A stretch of DNA of 57,749 bases from an uncultured Porphyromonadaceae bacterium (GCA_900555715.1 USMC01000014.1:1-57749), one strand, 5' to 3'. Positions 44,162-52,493 are shown, counted from the first letter of the stretch. The notes: generated by a model not told the origin, from the sequence alone. Program-made: numbers and translations.

Positions 44162-44986
44162 ATGGATAAGTTTACTACCGGAGTCATCATTTCGACATAC
44201 AATAACCCTGCGTGGCTTGAGAAAACGCTGTGGGGCTACAGCCTGCAGACGGTGAAGCCGTGCGAGGTGATTATTGCAGACGACGGTTCTTCCGACGACA
44301 CGCGGAAGCTGATAGAAAAATTTGCCGCTGATATGTCCATTAAGCATGTCTGGCATGAAGACCTCGGTTTCAGGAAAACAAAAATCCTTAATGAGGCGCT
44401 GAAGGTTGCGAAAGCCGAATATCTGATCTTCACAGATCAGGACTGTGTTCCGCGGAACGATTTCGTGGCTGTCCACCGTCGTTTTGCCCGGAGGGGATGT
44501 TTTCTTTCGGGCGGATATTTCAAGCTCCCTATGGATCTCAGCCGTGCTATTTCCTACGATGACATCGCCTTCGGCAGAGCTTTTTCGCCTTCGTTTCTGC
44601 TGCGTCATGGAGTAAAGCTCAGTTTCAAGATGACGAAGCTGCTCGGCAACAGAGCATTTGCGGCTTTTATGAATACTGTCACTCCGGCACGCGCAAGCTG
44701 GAACGGAATGAATTCGTCGGGCTGGCGCAGCGACATTATAGCTGCCAACGGCTTCGACGAGCGCATGCAGTATGGCGGAGAGGACCGTGAGCTCGGCGAA
44801 CGCCTTGTCAACGCCGGCATAAAACCCATACAGATACGATACGACGCTGTTACTTTGCATCTCGACCACTCCAGACCGTATAAGAACGAGGAGGCTTGGA
44901 AAATCAACAATGCCATACGCAAGGAGACAAAGCTCGGGCATATTACGCGGACATCTTATGGCATTCTAAAAGAATCTGTGCAATGA
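44162..44986 (+). CDS. Family 2 glycosyltransferase, LPS-core type
   Basis: 274 residues. GT-A fold: VIISTYNNPAWLEKTL, DDGSSDDT, then the DxD motif in FTDQDCVPR and a later GEDRELGERL acceptor-binding motif. It resembles the galactosyl/glucosyltransferases acting on the inner core of lipopolysaccharide. The start at 44162 is the first Met after the -7 element. Its stop overlaps the start of the kinase gene (ATGA), so the pair is translationally coupled and likely acts on the same core sugar. Confidence 0.88.
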   Translation: MDKFTTGVIISTYNNPAWLEKTLWGYSLQTVKPCEVIIADDGSSDDTRKLIEKFAADMSIKHVWHEDLGFRKTKILNEALKVAKAEYLIFTDQDCVPRNDFVAVHRRFARRGCFLSGGYFKLPMDLSRAISYDDIAFGRAFSPSFLLRHGVKLSFKMTKLLGNRAFAAFMNTVTPARASWNGMNSSGWRSDIIAANGFDERMQYGGEDRELGERLVNAGIKPIQIRYDAVTLHLDHSRPYKNEEAWKINNAIRKETKLGHITRTSYGILKESVQ

Positions 44987-45729
44987 TTTCCATAAGCATC
45001 AACCCCGCATATAAGTATTTGCGCAGTTTCATAGAATCTGTTCCCGAACGTTTCGGCGAAGGTCGACTCATCTATGGCGGACGAAATGAGATAAGGGTCT
45101 TCAATGTCGGTGGCAAAGAGCTGAACGTCAAGCGGTATCGAGTTCCTGCGTTTTTCAATCGTCTGGTCTATTCATTCTTCCGCAAATCCAAAGGCGAAAG
45201 GGCTTTCGAATATCCGGCACTGCTTGCCGCAGCCGGAATCGACACCCCGGAAGCGATAGCATATATAGAAGAACGGCTCGGCGGCCTGATTGCCTATTCG
45301 TATTTTATCAGTCCGCAGATTTCACAGGGAAAAGACATATATTGGCTCGGCGATGCCGACCCTGCCGGTCTTGCAGACTTTATACATGATTTTGCGCGTT
45401 TTGCCGCACGGATGCACGAAGCAGGCGTGCTGCATCTCGATTTTTCGCCGGGAAACATTCTGTGCTACAAAGCAGAAGACGGCAAATGGCATTTTACGGT
45501 AATAGATATCAACCGTATGCGTTTCGGCGATGTCGACGCTCGCCGGGGATGCGAAAACTTCGCCCGCCTGTGGGCGCAGCCGGGCTTCTTCCGTGCCCTC
45601 GCAAGAGAATATGCCGCGGTGCGCGGCGCCGACCCCGAACAATGTGAGCGCTGGACGATGGAGGCACGCAACCGTTTCTGGCGCCGCTTTTCAAAGCACC
45701 ATAACGTTTGCTATAATCTTGTTTACTGA
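44983..45729 (+). CDS. Kdo/LPS core kinase-like protein (InaA family)
   Basis: 249 residues, protein-kinase-like fold: Lys in ELNVKRYRVP, catalytic loop VLHLDFSPGNIL (HxDxxxxN) and metal-binding Asp in VIDINRMRF, as in the lipopolysaccharide kinase family (KdkA, WaaP, InaA). In Bacteroidetes these add phosphate to Kdo or heptose of the LPS core. It overlaps the glycosyltransferase by four bases. The gene ends only six bases from the converging dihydroorotase stop. Confidence 0.85.
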   Translation: MISISINPAYKYLRSFIESVPERFGEGRLIYGGRNEIRVFNVGGKELNVKRYRVPAFFNRLVYSFFRKSKGERAFEYPALLAAAGIDTPEAIAYIEERLGGLIAYSYFISPQISQGKDIYWLGDADPAGLADFIHDFARFAARMHEAGVLHLDFSPGNILCYKAEDGKWHFTVIDINRMRFGDVDARRGCENFARLWAQPGFFRALAREYAAVRGADPEQCERWTMEARNRFWRRFSKHHNVCYNLVY

Positions 45730-45735
45730 TATCTG

Positions 45736-47007
45736 CTACGGCTTCGCAACCGACAGTGGAGTGACCTTGTAGTTCACTGTTCTTCCTGCGAATGGCGTCC
45801 AGCCGCACGGACTCTCTACGTCGGCATCAGTGATGATATGCGGCGCGCATTTTTCCACGAGCACAAGATCGGCAGGGCTGCCAGGGACAATTTCGTGCTC
45901 TGAACCTATGCCGAATATCGACCTCGGTCCGTTCGTCATGCGCTCGACGATGATGTCGAGCGGCAGGTAATTGAGCATCATCGGAACGGCAAACTGAACC
46001 GACGGCGCACCCGAAGCTGCCGTCAGCGCTCCGCCCTGTTTTTCTGCCAGCAGATGAGGCGCATGGTCGGTGCCGATGGTGTCGATGGCGCCGGAGACGA
46101 CGGCTTCGCGGAGGGCTGCAGCGTCGTCAGGAGTCTTTATGGCGGGGTTTATCTTATGTAGCGAACTGCGGTTTGCCTCATCGGCAAGGTATGGATCGAG
46201 GTACATGGGAGTTGTCTCGGCTGTAATCTGCTTGTCGGCGGTATTGCCAGCGCTGAAAAAACGGCGCACTTCCTCGGCTGTCGTCACATGTGCCACGTGC
46301 AGATGCGCACCGGAACGCATTGCGAGTTCTATTGCATGGTCGGTGGCGCGCACGCATGCTTCAGCACAGCGTATGCGGTGATGCTCGCTCACCGGTACAG
46401 CTTCTTTGCTGCCGTAGCGCGCTATGGCAGCGGCGGCGTTGCGGTCTATGATGGCGTTGTCTTCTGCGTGGACCATCACCGGCAAGCCGACCGAAGCGCA
46501 GTAGCGCATTATTTCCAGCATTTCTGTATCGTCGGGGCATCCCATGGCGCCTGTGCTTGTTCCGAGGAAAACCTTAACCCCTGGTATTTCGTCGGGAGAT
46601 ATTTTTTCAAGCTCGCGCAATGCACCGGGCACTATGCCGAAGAAAGCATTGTAGTGCACTGCCGATGTGGCGCGTCCCAGAGCCAGTTTCTCGCGCAAGG
46701 CTGCCGCTGTTGTTGTCGCAGGCTTGGTGTTGGGCATGTCGCACACTGTCGTTATGCCGCCGAGCAGAGCCGCGCGGCTCTCGCTGGCTATTGTAGCCTT
46801 GTGGGTCAGCCCCGGTTCGCGGAAGTGGACATGCGTGTCGGTCAGTCCGGGGACGACGTCGGCGCCTCCGGCATCGATTGTTTCTTCTGCCTGCGATGCG
46901 TAAGGCAGCGGCGCTTCGCCGGTGCCTGTGGCGACGACACTCGACCTGTCATAGGCAAGCCATGAGCCAGTTTTTCCATTTATACGTGCGTTGACAACAA
47001 GCTTCAT
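45736..47007 (-). CDS. pyrC: Dihydroorotase
   Basis: 423 residues, amidohydrolase superfamily, third step of pyrimidine synthesis. Metal ligands: DTHVHFREPG (HxH), carboxylated Lys in GVKVFLGTSTG, His in MVHAED, His in HVAHVTT and Asp in TIGTDHAPH. The length and REPG motif place it with the class I, allantoinase-like dihydroorotases. The start overlaps the end of the upstream glycosyltransferase (ATGA), so both are transcribed from the promoter near 47790. Confidence 0.94.
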   Translation of the reverse strand: MKLVVNARINGKTGSWLAYDRSSVVATGTGEAPLPYASQAEETIDAGGADVVPGLTDTHVHFREPGLTHKATIASESRAALLGGITTVCDMPNTKPATTTAAALREKLALGRATSAVHYNAFFGIVPGALRELEKISPDEIPGVKVFLGTSTGAMGCPDDTEMLEIMRYCASVGLPVMVHAEDNAIIDRNAAAAIARYGSKEAVPVSEHHRIRCAEACVRATDHAIELAMRSGAHLHVAHVTTAEEVRRFFSAGNTADKQITAETTPMYLDPYLADEANRSSLHKINPAIKTPDDAAALREAVVSGAIDTIGTDHAPHLLAEKQGGALTAASGAPSVQFAVPMMLNYLPLDIIVERMTNGPRSIFGIGSEHEIVPGSPADLVLVEKCAPHIITDADVESPCGWTPFAGRTVNYKVTPLSVAKP

Positions 47008-47774
47008 TTTTTAGAGTAATCGGGGTATTTTTTGAAGAGACTGTTCCATTTAAGACGTATGACGCCGAACATCGCCTCGCTGAATATGCCGGAACTCATC
47101 TTGCTTGTGCCCAAGACGCGGTTGACGAAGATTATGGGCACTTCGACGACCTTGAATCCGTATTTGAACGAGGTGAATTTCATCTCTATCTGGAAGGCAT
47201 AGCCTTTGAAGTGGATTTTGTCGAGTTCGAGGGCTTCGAGGACGCGACGCCGGTAGCACACGAATCCTGCGGTGGTGTCGTGCACGGGGATGCCTGTTAT
47301 CATCCGCACATATTTGGATGCGAAATACGACATCAGCACGCGCCCCATGGGCCAGTTCACAACGTTGACTCCCGACACATAGCGTGAGCCGACCACCACG
47401 TCGGCTTTCTGGTCGATAGCTGCCTGACGAAGTTTCTCAAGGTCGAGAGGATTGTGTGAGAAATCGGCATCCATTTCGCAGATGAACTCATATCCCCTTC
47501 GGAGGCACTCCTTGAAACCTGTGATATAAGCAGTTCCGAGCCCGAGCTTTCCGCTCCGCTCAATGATGTCGACACGTCCAGGATTCTCCTTGATTTTCTC
47601 TTTGACAATGGCGGCTGTGCCGTCGGGTGAGTTGTCGTCGACAACAATGATGTCGAAGGGCGTTTCAAGCGCAAGAACCGCATCGATAATCGCTGCGGCG
47701 TTCTCGCGTTCGTTATACATCGGTATTATCACCACGGCGTCGGCGCGCCGCTCTGTTTCGTTGCTCATGTGCAA
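47004..47774 (-). CDS. Polyprenol-phosphate mannose synthase-like GT2
   Basis: 256 residues. DPM1-type GT-A domain: IPMYNERENAAAIIDAVL, VVDDNSPDGTAAIV, CEMDADFSHNP (DxD) and the GSRYVSG and RVLGTSKMSSGIF motifs. It transfers a sugar, often mannose or glucose, from a nucleotide to polyprenyl phosphate on the inner face of the membrane, feeding a later glycosyltransferase. No C-terminal membrane domain, so a separate partner is required. A -7 element (47788-47795) is 14 bases from the ATG. Confidence 0.9.
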   Translation of the reverse strand: MHMSNETERRADAVVIIPMYNERENAAAIIDAVLALETPFDIIVVDDNSPDGTAAIVKEKIKENPGRVDIIERSGKLGLGTAYITGFKECLRRGYEFICEMDADFSHNPLDLEKLRQAAIDQKADVVVGSRYVSGVNVVNWPMGRVLMSYFASKYVRMITGIPVHDTTAGFVCYRRRVLEALELDKIHFKGYAFQIEMKFTSFKYGFKVVEVPIIFVNRVLGTSKMSSGIFSEAMFGVIRLKWNSLFKKYPDYSKK

Positions 47775-47787
47775 AGTCTTTAGACCG

Positions 47788-47795
47788 CAAAATTA
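47788..47795 (-). promoter_or_regulatory. -7 element for the GT2/pyrC operon
   Basis: Minus-strand TAATTTTG, 13 bases upstream of the ATG at 47774, so the leader would be eight bases or fewer. No good -33. Confidence 0.5.
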
Positions 47796-47859
47796 CTCAA
47801 AAGACACGACATTTTCCATTTCCGCCCTGCTTTTTACGATTGTTTAAATCGTATAAATT

Positions 47860-47912
47860 CCGTGAGGGACAAATCTTTTTGTGCGAATTATACCGTGAGG
47901 GACAAATCTTTT
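47860..47912. repeat. Two-copy 20-bp direct repeat, 33-bp period
   Basis: CCGTGAGGGACAAATCTTTT occurs at 47860-47879 and 47893-47912, with 13 bases between copies that are themselves loosely similar (AAATT / AATTATA upstream of each copy). Identical 20-mers are too long for chance. They could be binding sites, remnants of a dispersed repeat, or part of the RNA described here. Confidence 0.85.
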
Positions 47913-48140
47913 GAGGTGTGTTGTGAAAATTATGTTGCTAAACATAATTTTTGAACATGTTTTGCGTTGGAGGTGTTATAGTATATAAAACAGGTCGTGC
48001 GACATTGTTGCCGGTCTGCCTAAGTTTCACTAATGTTATTGCACTATGCGTAATTTACTGAAAACAATAGCCCGATGGTATCGCGAAGCGTCCAGAGAGC
48101 TTTACCTGAGAGATTTCTGATAAAGCGATTCACTAACAGC

Positions 48141-48177
48141 GGAAGCCACTCCAGCAGGAGCAGCTTCCATTTTTTTT
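48141..48177 (+). terminator. Strong plus-strand terminator with no upstream gene
   Basis: GGAAGC (48141-48146) / GCTTCC (48163-48168) with inner CTCC (48149-48152) / GGAG (48157-48160), symmetric CA/CA internal loop, AGCA tetraloop, then T8 (48170-48177). On the minus strand no T-tract follows, so it does not serve bcp, which ends at 48190 reading toward it. Confidence 0.85.
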
Positions 48178-48189
48178 GTACCCAAATCG

Positions 48190-48660
48190 CTATTTCAGCT
48201 TTTCGTTGATGAAGGCGAGAAGCTGTTCGGCATGCGTCTTGGTGTTGATTTCCTTGCCTTTGAAGATGGCACGGACTATTCCGTCGCCGTCGACAAGGAG
48301 TGTGGTGCGGATGATTCCCACTGACGTCTTGCCGTACATTTTCTTTTCTCCCCAAGCCCCGAGCTCCTGCAGAAGCGTGGTGTCGGTATCGGCGATGAGC
48401 GGAAATGAAAGTCCGTATTTTTCAGCGAATTTTGCCTGTGTCTCTTCTTTGTCGCGGCTTACTCCAACGATAGCATATCCCTGCGCTTCAAGTTCATTTT
48501 TGTGCGACTCCAACGAGCAGGCTTCTGCCGTGCAGCCCGGCGTGTTGGCTTTGGGATATGTGTAAAGAACGATATTCTTGCCGGCGAAGTCGGCAGCCTT
48601 GATTTCGCGACCGTTCTGGTCGCGTCCGAGTATTTCGGGAATTTTGTCTCCGATGTTCAT
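48190..48660 (-). CDS. bcp: Thioredoxin-dependent thiol peroxidase (Bcp)
   Basis: 156 residues from the ATG at 48660. Peroxiredoxin of the BCP/PrxQ group: peroxidatic Cys in YPKANTPGCTAEACS with a resolving Cys five residues later, and the conserved Arg in SVGIIRTT. It reduces hydrogen and organic peroxides using thioredoxin. The upstream extension of the frame runs through the promoter and is not coding. The -7 TACCTTTG is at 48684-48691. Confidence 0.93.
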   Translation of the reverse strand: MNIGDKIPEILGRDQNGREIKAADFAGKNIVLYTYPKANTPGCTAEACSLESHKNELEAQGYAIVGVSRDKEETQAKFAEKYGLSFPLIADTDTTLLQELGAWGEKKMYGKTSVGIIRTTLLVDGDGIVRAIFKGKEINTKTHAEQLLAFINEKLK

Positions 48661-48683
48661 GTCTGTGCGTTTTTTGTGCGTGG

Positions 48684-48691
48684 CAAAGGTA
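48684..48691 (-). promoter_or_regulatory. -7 element of bcp
   Basis: Minus-strand TACCTTTG, 24 bases from the ATG, with a 3-of-4 match to TTTG at the -33 position. Confidence 0.55.
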
Positions 48692-48765
48692 CGATATTTT
48701 TTGCGACGGCGAATCCGATAGGTAATTTTATATCGGATAAAAGACTTCATACGGCGATTTTTTTG

Positions 48766-48773
48766 TAATTTTG
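48766..48773 (+). promoter_or_regulatory. -7 element abutting the YfhO gene
   Basis: TAATTTTG ends eight bases before the ATG at 48782, so the mRNA leader is at most a few bases. No clear -33. Confidence 0.5.
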
Positions 48774-48781
48774 ACGCCATC

Positions 48782-51436
48782 ATGGAAAAGCTAATGAATT
48801 TCATCAAGCGCCCGCAGGTGTGGGGCTTCTTTCTGTCGGTTGCCATTCTGGCAATAGTGTCGCTCGCATTTTTCTATCCTGATAATTTCGAAGGCAACAG
48901 CCTCCGCCAGCCCGACATGCAGCAGGGCGCTGCGATAGGGCATGAAGGTGCGGAGTATCAGGCGCAGACAGGCGAGAAAGCACTGTGGACGAATTCCATT
49001 TTCGGCGGTATGCCTACTTTCCAGATATCGCCGAGCTATCCGTCGAACAGTCTGTTCGACTGGCTGAACAGTGTCTACGGTCTCGGACTTCCTTCACCGT
49101 CAGACCTGCTGTTTATGATGATGTTCGGCTTCCTCATCCTACTTTTCACACTGAAGATGCGCTGGTACCATGCTCTCATCGGTGCTCTGATGTGGGGATT
49201 CTCGTCCTATTTCATCATCATCATCGGCGCGGGGCATATCTGGAAATTCGTCACTCTTGCATACGTGCCGCCGACAATAGCCGGTCTGATAATGCTCTAT
49301 AACCGCCGCTACGTCGCCGGTGCCGCTGTGCTCGCTCTGTTTGCCATGCTCCAGCTCAACGCCAACCACCCCCAGATGAGCTATTATTTCGGCATCGTCA
49401 TGGCGCTTATCGCTGTCGCATACCTCATTGATGCTCTCAGGAATAAAGACGACCGCAAGAAAGAACTTCTCCGCTGGCTTGCGGCGAGTGGACTCGCTCT
49501 CGCATCCGGTGCGCTGGCAGTGGGGGCTAATCTGCCGTCGCTCTACAATACATACGAGTACGCCAAGGAAACGAAACGCGCGCAGTCGGAGCTTACTCCG
49601 CTGACTACCGGCAACGAACAGCAGGCGCAGGAACGTCCTACCGGCGGTATGCCCAAAGAGCAGATTGTCGGCTGGAGCTACGGACGCAGCGAGATGTTCT
49701 CGCTTCTTGTTCCCAACATCAAAGGCGGCGCAAGCGCACGCCCCGAAGCCGGCGAGATGACGCGCTCGACACTCGCAAAACTCGACGGTGCAGAGAAATT
49801 CATGAACACAGCTCCCGCGATAGAGTTGCTGACGCAGTACTTCAACGAATCCGAAGGTACTAACGGACCCGTTTATGTCGGTATAATAGTTTTCGCCCTC
49901 TTCCTTGTGGGATGCTTTATTGTCAAAGGACCGCTTAAATGGGCTATGATAGCCGCGACGGTCATTTCCGTTGTTCTTGCCCTGGGGCGCAACGCCGAGG
50001 GAATAACGGATTTTATGATTTATAACTTCCCGCTCTACAACAAGTTCCGTGCTGTCGAGAGCATACTGGTAGTCGCAGAGTTCGCTATTCCGTTCCTTGC
50101 CGTTCTCGCTTTAGCACAAATAATCGCCAAGGGCAGAGAGGCATGGAAGGAATATAGGACGCCGATCTATATCGGTTTCGGCGTTCCGGCACTCGTCTGC
50201 GCACTTGCCGTGATTGCTCCCACGATTTTCGGCGAGCCTGTCAACGACAACGACCGCGCAGTCATCGAGCAGGCTCTCGAACCCTCGATACGCAGCTGGA
50301 AGCAGCAGGGAGCAACCGACGCGCAGATTCAGGAGGTGGTCTATCAGTACTCTCTCTCAAACAAAGCCAATCTCGAAGCTGTCAGTGCCCTGCGCCTCAG
50401 CATGGTACGTACCGACGGTCTGCGCTCGTTCATGTTCCTTACTTTCGCTTTCGTATTTCTGGCTCTTTATATGGCGGGAAAACTTAAGAAGGGCATTGCC
50501 GTCGGTGCTGTCGGAATTTTTGTGCTCATCGACCTCTACGGTGTCGATAAACGCTATGTTTCGCACAGTTCTTTCGGTCCTGCCGACAGCCCGGACGGGA
50601 AGATAGTATTCACCCCCGACGCTATCGACAACCTTATACTCCAGGATACTACCGCACACTACCGCGTGTTCGACATTCCCGGCTTCATGGGTCCCGACCG
50701 CTCATATTTCCATAAGACCCTCGGCGGCTACCACGCCGCAAAACTCAACCGCTACGACGATCTTATCCAGCGTAAGCTCATGCCTGCTGTACAATACGGT
50801 TATTTTGCCGGTGACCCCGAGCTGGACAATCCCGAACTCGGCGAGCTCGGACCGATGCTCAAGACCAGCTATGCGGTAGCCGACATGCTCAACGGACGAT
50901 ATGTCATCACCGGCGATCCGCAGCAGCCTCTTGTGCTGAACGACAGCGCGCAGGGCAATGCGTGGTTCGTCGACAAAATCAAATGGGTAGACAATGCCGA
51001 TGAGGAGATGGCGGCACTCGACGTCCGCATGCTCGACCTCAGGCATGAGGCAGTAGCCGACCGGCGCTTTGCTGACGTGCTCCCCGCCGAAGCACCGTCG
51101 CTCGCTCCCGGCGACACCATCTTCCTGACGTCATATACTCCCAACCGCCTCACATATCATGCCAGCACGACTGCCGGCGGTGTCGGTGTTTTCTCCGAAG
51201 TATATTTCCCGTGGGGATGGAAAGCTGATGTCGACGGCAAGCCCGTTTCTCTTGCGCGCGTCAATTATGTCCTTCGCGCAATGGCAATTCCTGCCGGCAG
51301 CCACACCGTCACGATGACCTTCGACCCCGATTCGCTTCATACGACGTCAGCCGCGGCGTATGCCTGTGTGACGCTTATATATCTGCTTCTGCTCGGGGGC
51401 GTTTTTACAGAGTTGCGCCGATGCCGTCTTTTCTGA
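48782..51436 (+). CDS. YfhO-family multi-spanning membrane protein
   Basis: 884 residues with about a dozen transmembrane helices through residue 600 (GFFLSVAILAIVSLAFFYP, then FLILLFTLKM, ALIGALMWGFSSYFIIIIG), a large extracytoplasmic beta-rich C-terminal part (residues about 620-850), and a last helix near the end. This is the YfhO/GT-C-like layout: in Firmicutes YfhO is linked to glycosylation of lipoteichoic acid with polyprenyl-phosphate sugars. Bacteroidota keep it without known substrate. A functional tie to the polyprenol-phosphate GT2 at 47004 is possible but unproven. It overlaps the next gene by 16 bases. Confidence 0.88.
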   Translation: MEKLMNFIKRPQVWGFFLSVAILAIVSLAFFYPDNFEGNSLRQPDMQQGAAIGHEGAEYQAQTGEKALWTNSIFGGMPTFQISPSYPSNSLFDWLNSVYGLGLPSPSDLLFMMMFGFLILLFTLKMRWYHALIGALMWGFSSYFIIIIGAGHIWKFVTLAYVPPTIAGLIMLYNRRYVAGAAVLALFAMLQLNANHPQMSYYFGIVMALIAVAYLIDALRNKDDRKKELLRWLAASGLALASGALAVGANLPSLYNTYEYAKETKRAQSELTPLTTGNEQQAQERPTGGMPKEQIVGWSYGRSEMFSLLVPNIKGGASARPEAGEMTRSTLAKLDGAEKFMNTAPAIELLTQYFNESEGTNGPVYVGIIVFALFLVGCFIVKGPLKWAMIAATVISVVLALGRNAEGITDFMIYNFPLYNKFRAVESILVVAEFAIPFLAVLALAQIIAKGREAWKEYRTPIYIGFGVPALVCALAVIAPTIFGEPVNDNDRAVIEQALEPSIRSWKQQGATDAQIQEVVYQYSLSNKANLEAVSALRLSMVRTDGLRSFMFLTFAFVFLALYMAGKLKKGIAVGAVGIFVLIDLYGVDKRYVSHSSFGPADSPDGKIVFTPDAIDNLILQDTTAHYRVFDIPGFMGPDRSYFHKTLGGYHAAKLNRYDDLIQRKLMPAVQYGYFAGDPELDNPELGELGPMLKTSYAVADMLNGRYVITGDPQQPLVLNDSAQGNAWFVDKIKWVDNADEEMAALDVRMLDLRHEAVADRRFADVLPAEAPSLAPGDTIFLTSYTPNRLTYHASTTAGGVGVFSEVYFPWGWKADVDGKPVSLARVNYVLRAMAIPAGSHTVTMTFDPDSLHTTSAAAYACVTLIYLLLLGGVFTELRRCRLF

Positions 51437-51933
51437 ACATATCCCGTGCCTATAAGCGCTGGCGTCACGGGCGCGGATTCGGCGTCCACTCGCCGTTCGC
51501 CTTCCGCTTCATAACGGAGGTGCTCAATCTGCCCGGATACTACACATATTACGCATGCGCGGGAATTGCCGATGCTAAGCTGCGCACGCTTTTCCGTATT
51601 GCAGTTTCGCTGCGGGCGAGCAAAGTGGCGTTCATAGGCTGCAAATCCGGAGATGTCCGGGCTACGGTGCTTCGGGCGGTGCCGCAAGCGGTGCTTGCGC
51701 GCGTCAACGAAGCTGATTTTATTGTGTTCGACGCCGCTCAGACGCCCAAGCTTGAAGCCGATGCTATTCCTCCGTCGGCAAATGTTGTCATTTTCAACTA
51801 TAAGCGCTGGAAAGCTATGGGTGTCTATGCCGCCGGGCTTCCATCGGGAATGATTTTCCGCAACGCCGGCGACATAGCTGTTGTCGCTGCATTGCCACAC
51901 CTGCCGAGGCAGGATTTCGACGTAAAATTCTGA
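51421..51933 (+). CDS. Degenerate methyltransferase-like protein
   Basis: 170 residues. The N-terminus (KRWRHGRGFGVHSPFAFRFI) is that of a Bacteroidota family of about 230-residue class I methyltransferase-like proteins. The Rossmann core is reduced: KVAFIGCKSGDVRATVLRA replaces the expected glycine-rich SAM-binding loop, and strand 4 is followed by FIVFDAAQ with no acceptor-site motif. It overlaps the YfhO gene by 16 bases and is probably co-translated. It may be a shrunken, non-catalytic relative or have a different ligand. Confidence 0.72.
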   Translation: MPSFLNISRAYKRWRHGRGFGVHSPFAFRFITEVLNLPGYYTYYACAGIADAKLRTLFRIAVSLRASKVAFIGCKSGDVRATVLRAVPQAVLARVNEADFIVFDAAQTPKLEADAIPPSANVVIFNYKRWKAMGVYAAGLPSGMIFRNAGDIAVVAALPHLPRQDFDVKF

Positions 51934-51943
51934 CATCTCACTC

Positions 51944-51986
51944 AAAAAAACAGCCGGGCGCGCATCATCATCGACGCACGCCCGGC
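51944..51986 (-). terminator. Terminator of the secreted-protease operon
   Basis: GCCGGGCG (51953-51960) / CGCCCGGC (51979-51986), 18-base loop, followed on the minus strand by T7 (51944-51950). It lies 19 bases beyond the stop of the last gene of the operon at 52005. Confidence 0.85.
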
Positions 51987-52004
51987 ACAGGGTTATAGAC
52001 AAGT

Positions 52005-52493
52005 TTATTTCTTCACAATCTTGACGGCTGCATGACAGTTGGTTGCTACAACGTATACACCGGCAGGAAGAGCTGCCAGATCAACTGTAGCAACGCCGTC
52101 GGCAGCTGTAGCTGCGGCTGCTTTGACGCCGTTGAGGGCATATACCTCGACAACGCTGAGTTCCGGAGATGCCACTGTCAGAACATCGCCTGCAAGCTGG
52201 AAGCTGAAAGTATTGTCTTCGGCGCCGATGCCGTCAACTCCTGTGGTGGTGTCGATGCCGAAATCATAGCTCTCTACGGCGGAGAATTCGTAGGTGCTGG
52301 TGACTGCCGATGAGGTGATCAGCAGATTTCCGTCGCTGAATGTCACGACGGGCTTCTCGGCGAGCAAATACTTATCTGTTGTGCCGTCGGTAAGGTGGAG
52401 CTGGAGGACTGTCAGAGCCTCCTGCGCCGCTGCCGTGAATGAACCTGCGATGGCAACAAGTGCCATACAGAATGTTATGATGTATTTTTTCAT
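52005..52493 (-). CDS. Small secreted protein with type-IX-like C-terminal domain
   Basis: 162 residues: signal peptide (ITFCMALVAIAGSFTAAAQ), an LQLHLTDGTTDKYLL module of the kind common in Bacteroidales exported proteins, and a tail (residues about 95-162) with VEVYALNGVKA, VDLAALPAGVYVV and final VKIVKK, the strand pattern of a type-IX A-type C-terminal domain. Mature protein before the tail is only about 70 residues. It is last in the operon, 34 bases after the protease gene. It could be a chaperone, inhibitor or minor surface component; no catalytic motif. Confidence 0.75.
   Translation of the reverse strand: MKKYIITFCMALVAIAGSFTAAAQEALTVLQLHLTDGTTDKYLLAEKPVVTFSDGNLLITSSAVTSTYEFSAVESYDFGIDTTTGVDGIGAEDNTFSFQLAGDVLTVASPELSVVEVYALNGVKAAAATAADGVATVDLAALPAGVYVVATNCHAAVKIVKK

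Larger units (their letters stand above)
47835..48178 (+). ncRNA. Probable structured non-coding RNA region
   Basis: There is no ORF between 47775 and 48189, yet the region is rich in structure. From left to right it holds a 7-bp inverted repeat TACGATT / AATCGTA (47835-47853); two direct copies of CCGTGAGGGACAAATCTTTT at 47860-47879 and 47893-47912; and a perfect 11-bp hairpin AAAATTATGTT / AACATAATTTT (47926-47951). Next come a 6-bp stem GCTTTA / TAAAGC near 48100-48125 and a strong plus-strand terminator (48141-48177). The terminator points away from bcp and has no gene upstream, which implies a plus-strand RNA that starts somewhere after 47795. The exact 5' end is unclear; near-matches to the -7 consensus occur at 48021 and 48051. 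I do not recognise an Rfam family. Confidence 0.4.

Noticed and set aside
47860..47912. Possible CRISPR array
   Set aside because: Only two repeat units, a 13-base spacer far too short for CRISPR, and no cas genes.
48085..48135. Resemblance to a glycine or TPP riboswitch (CCAGAGAG and CCTGAGAG segments)
   Set aside because: The conserved aptamer cores are absent and no relevant metabolic gene lies downstream on the plus strand.
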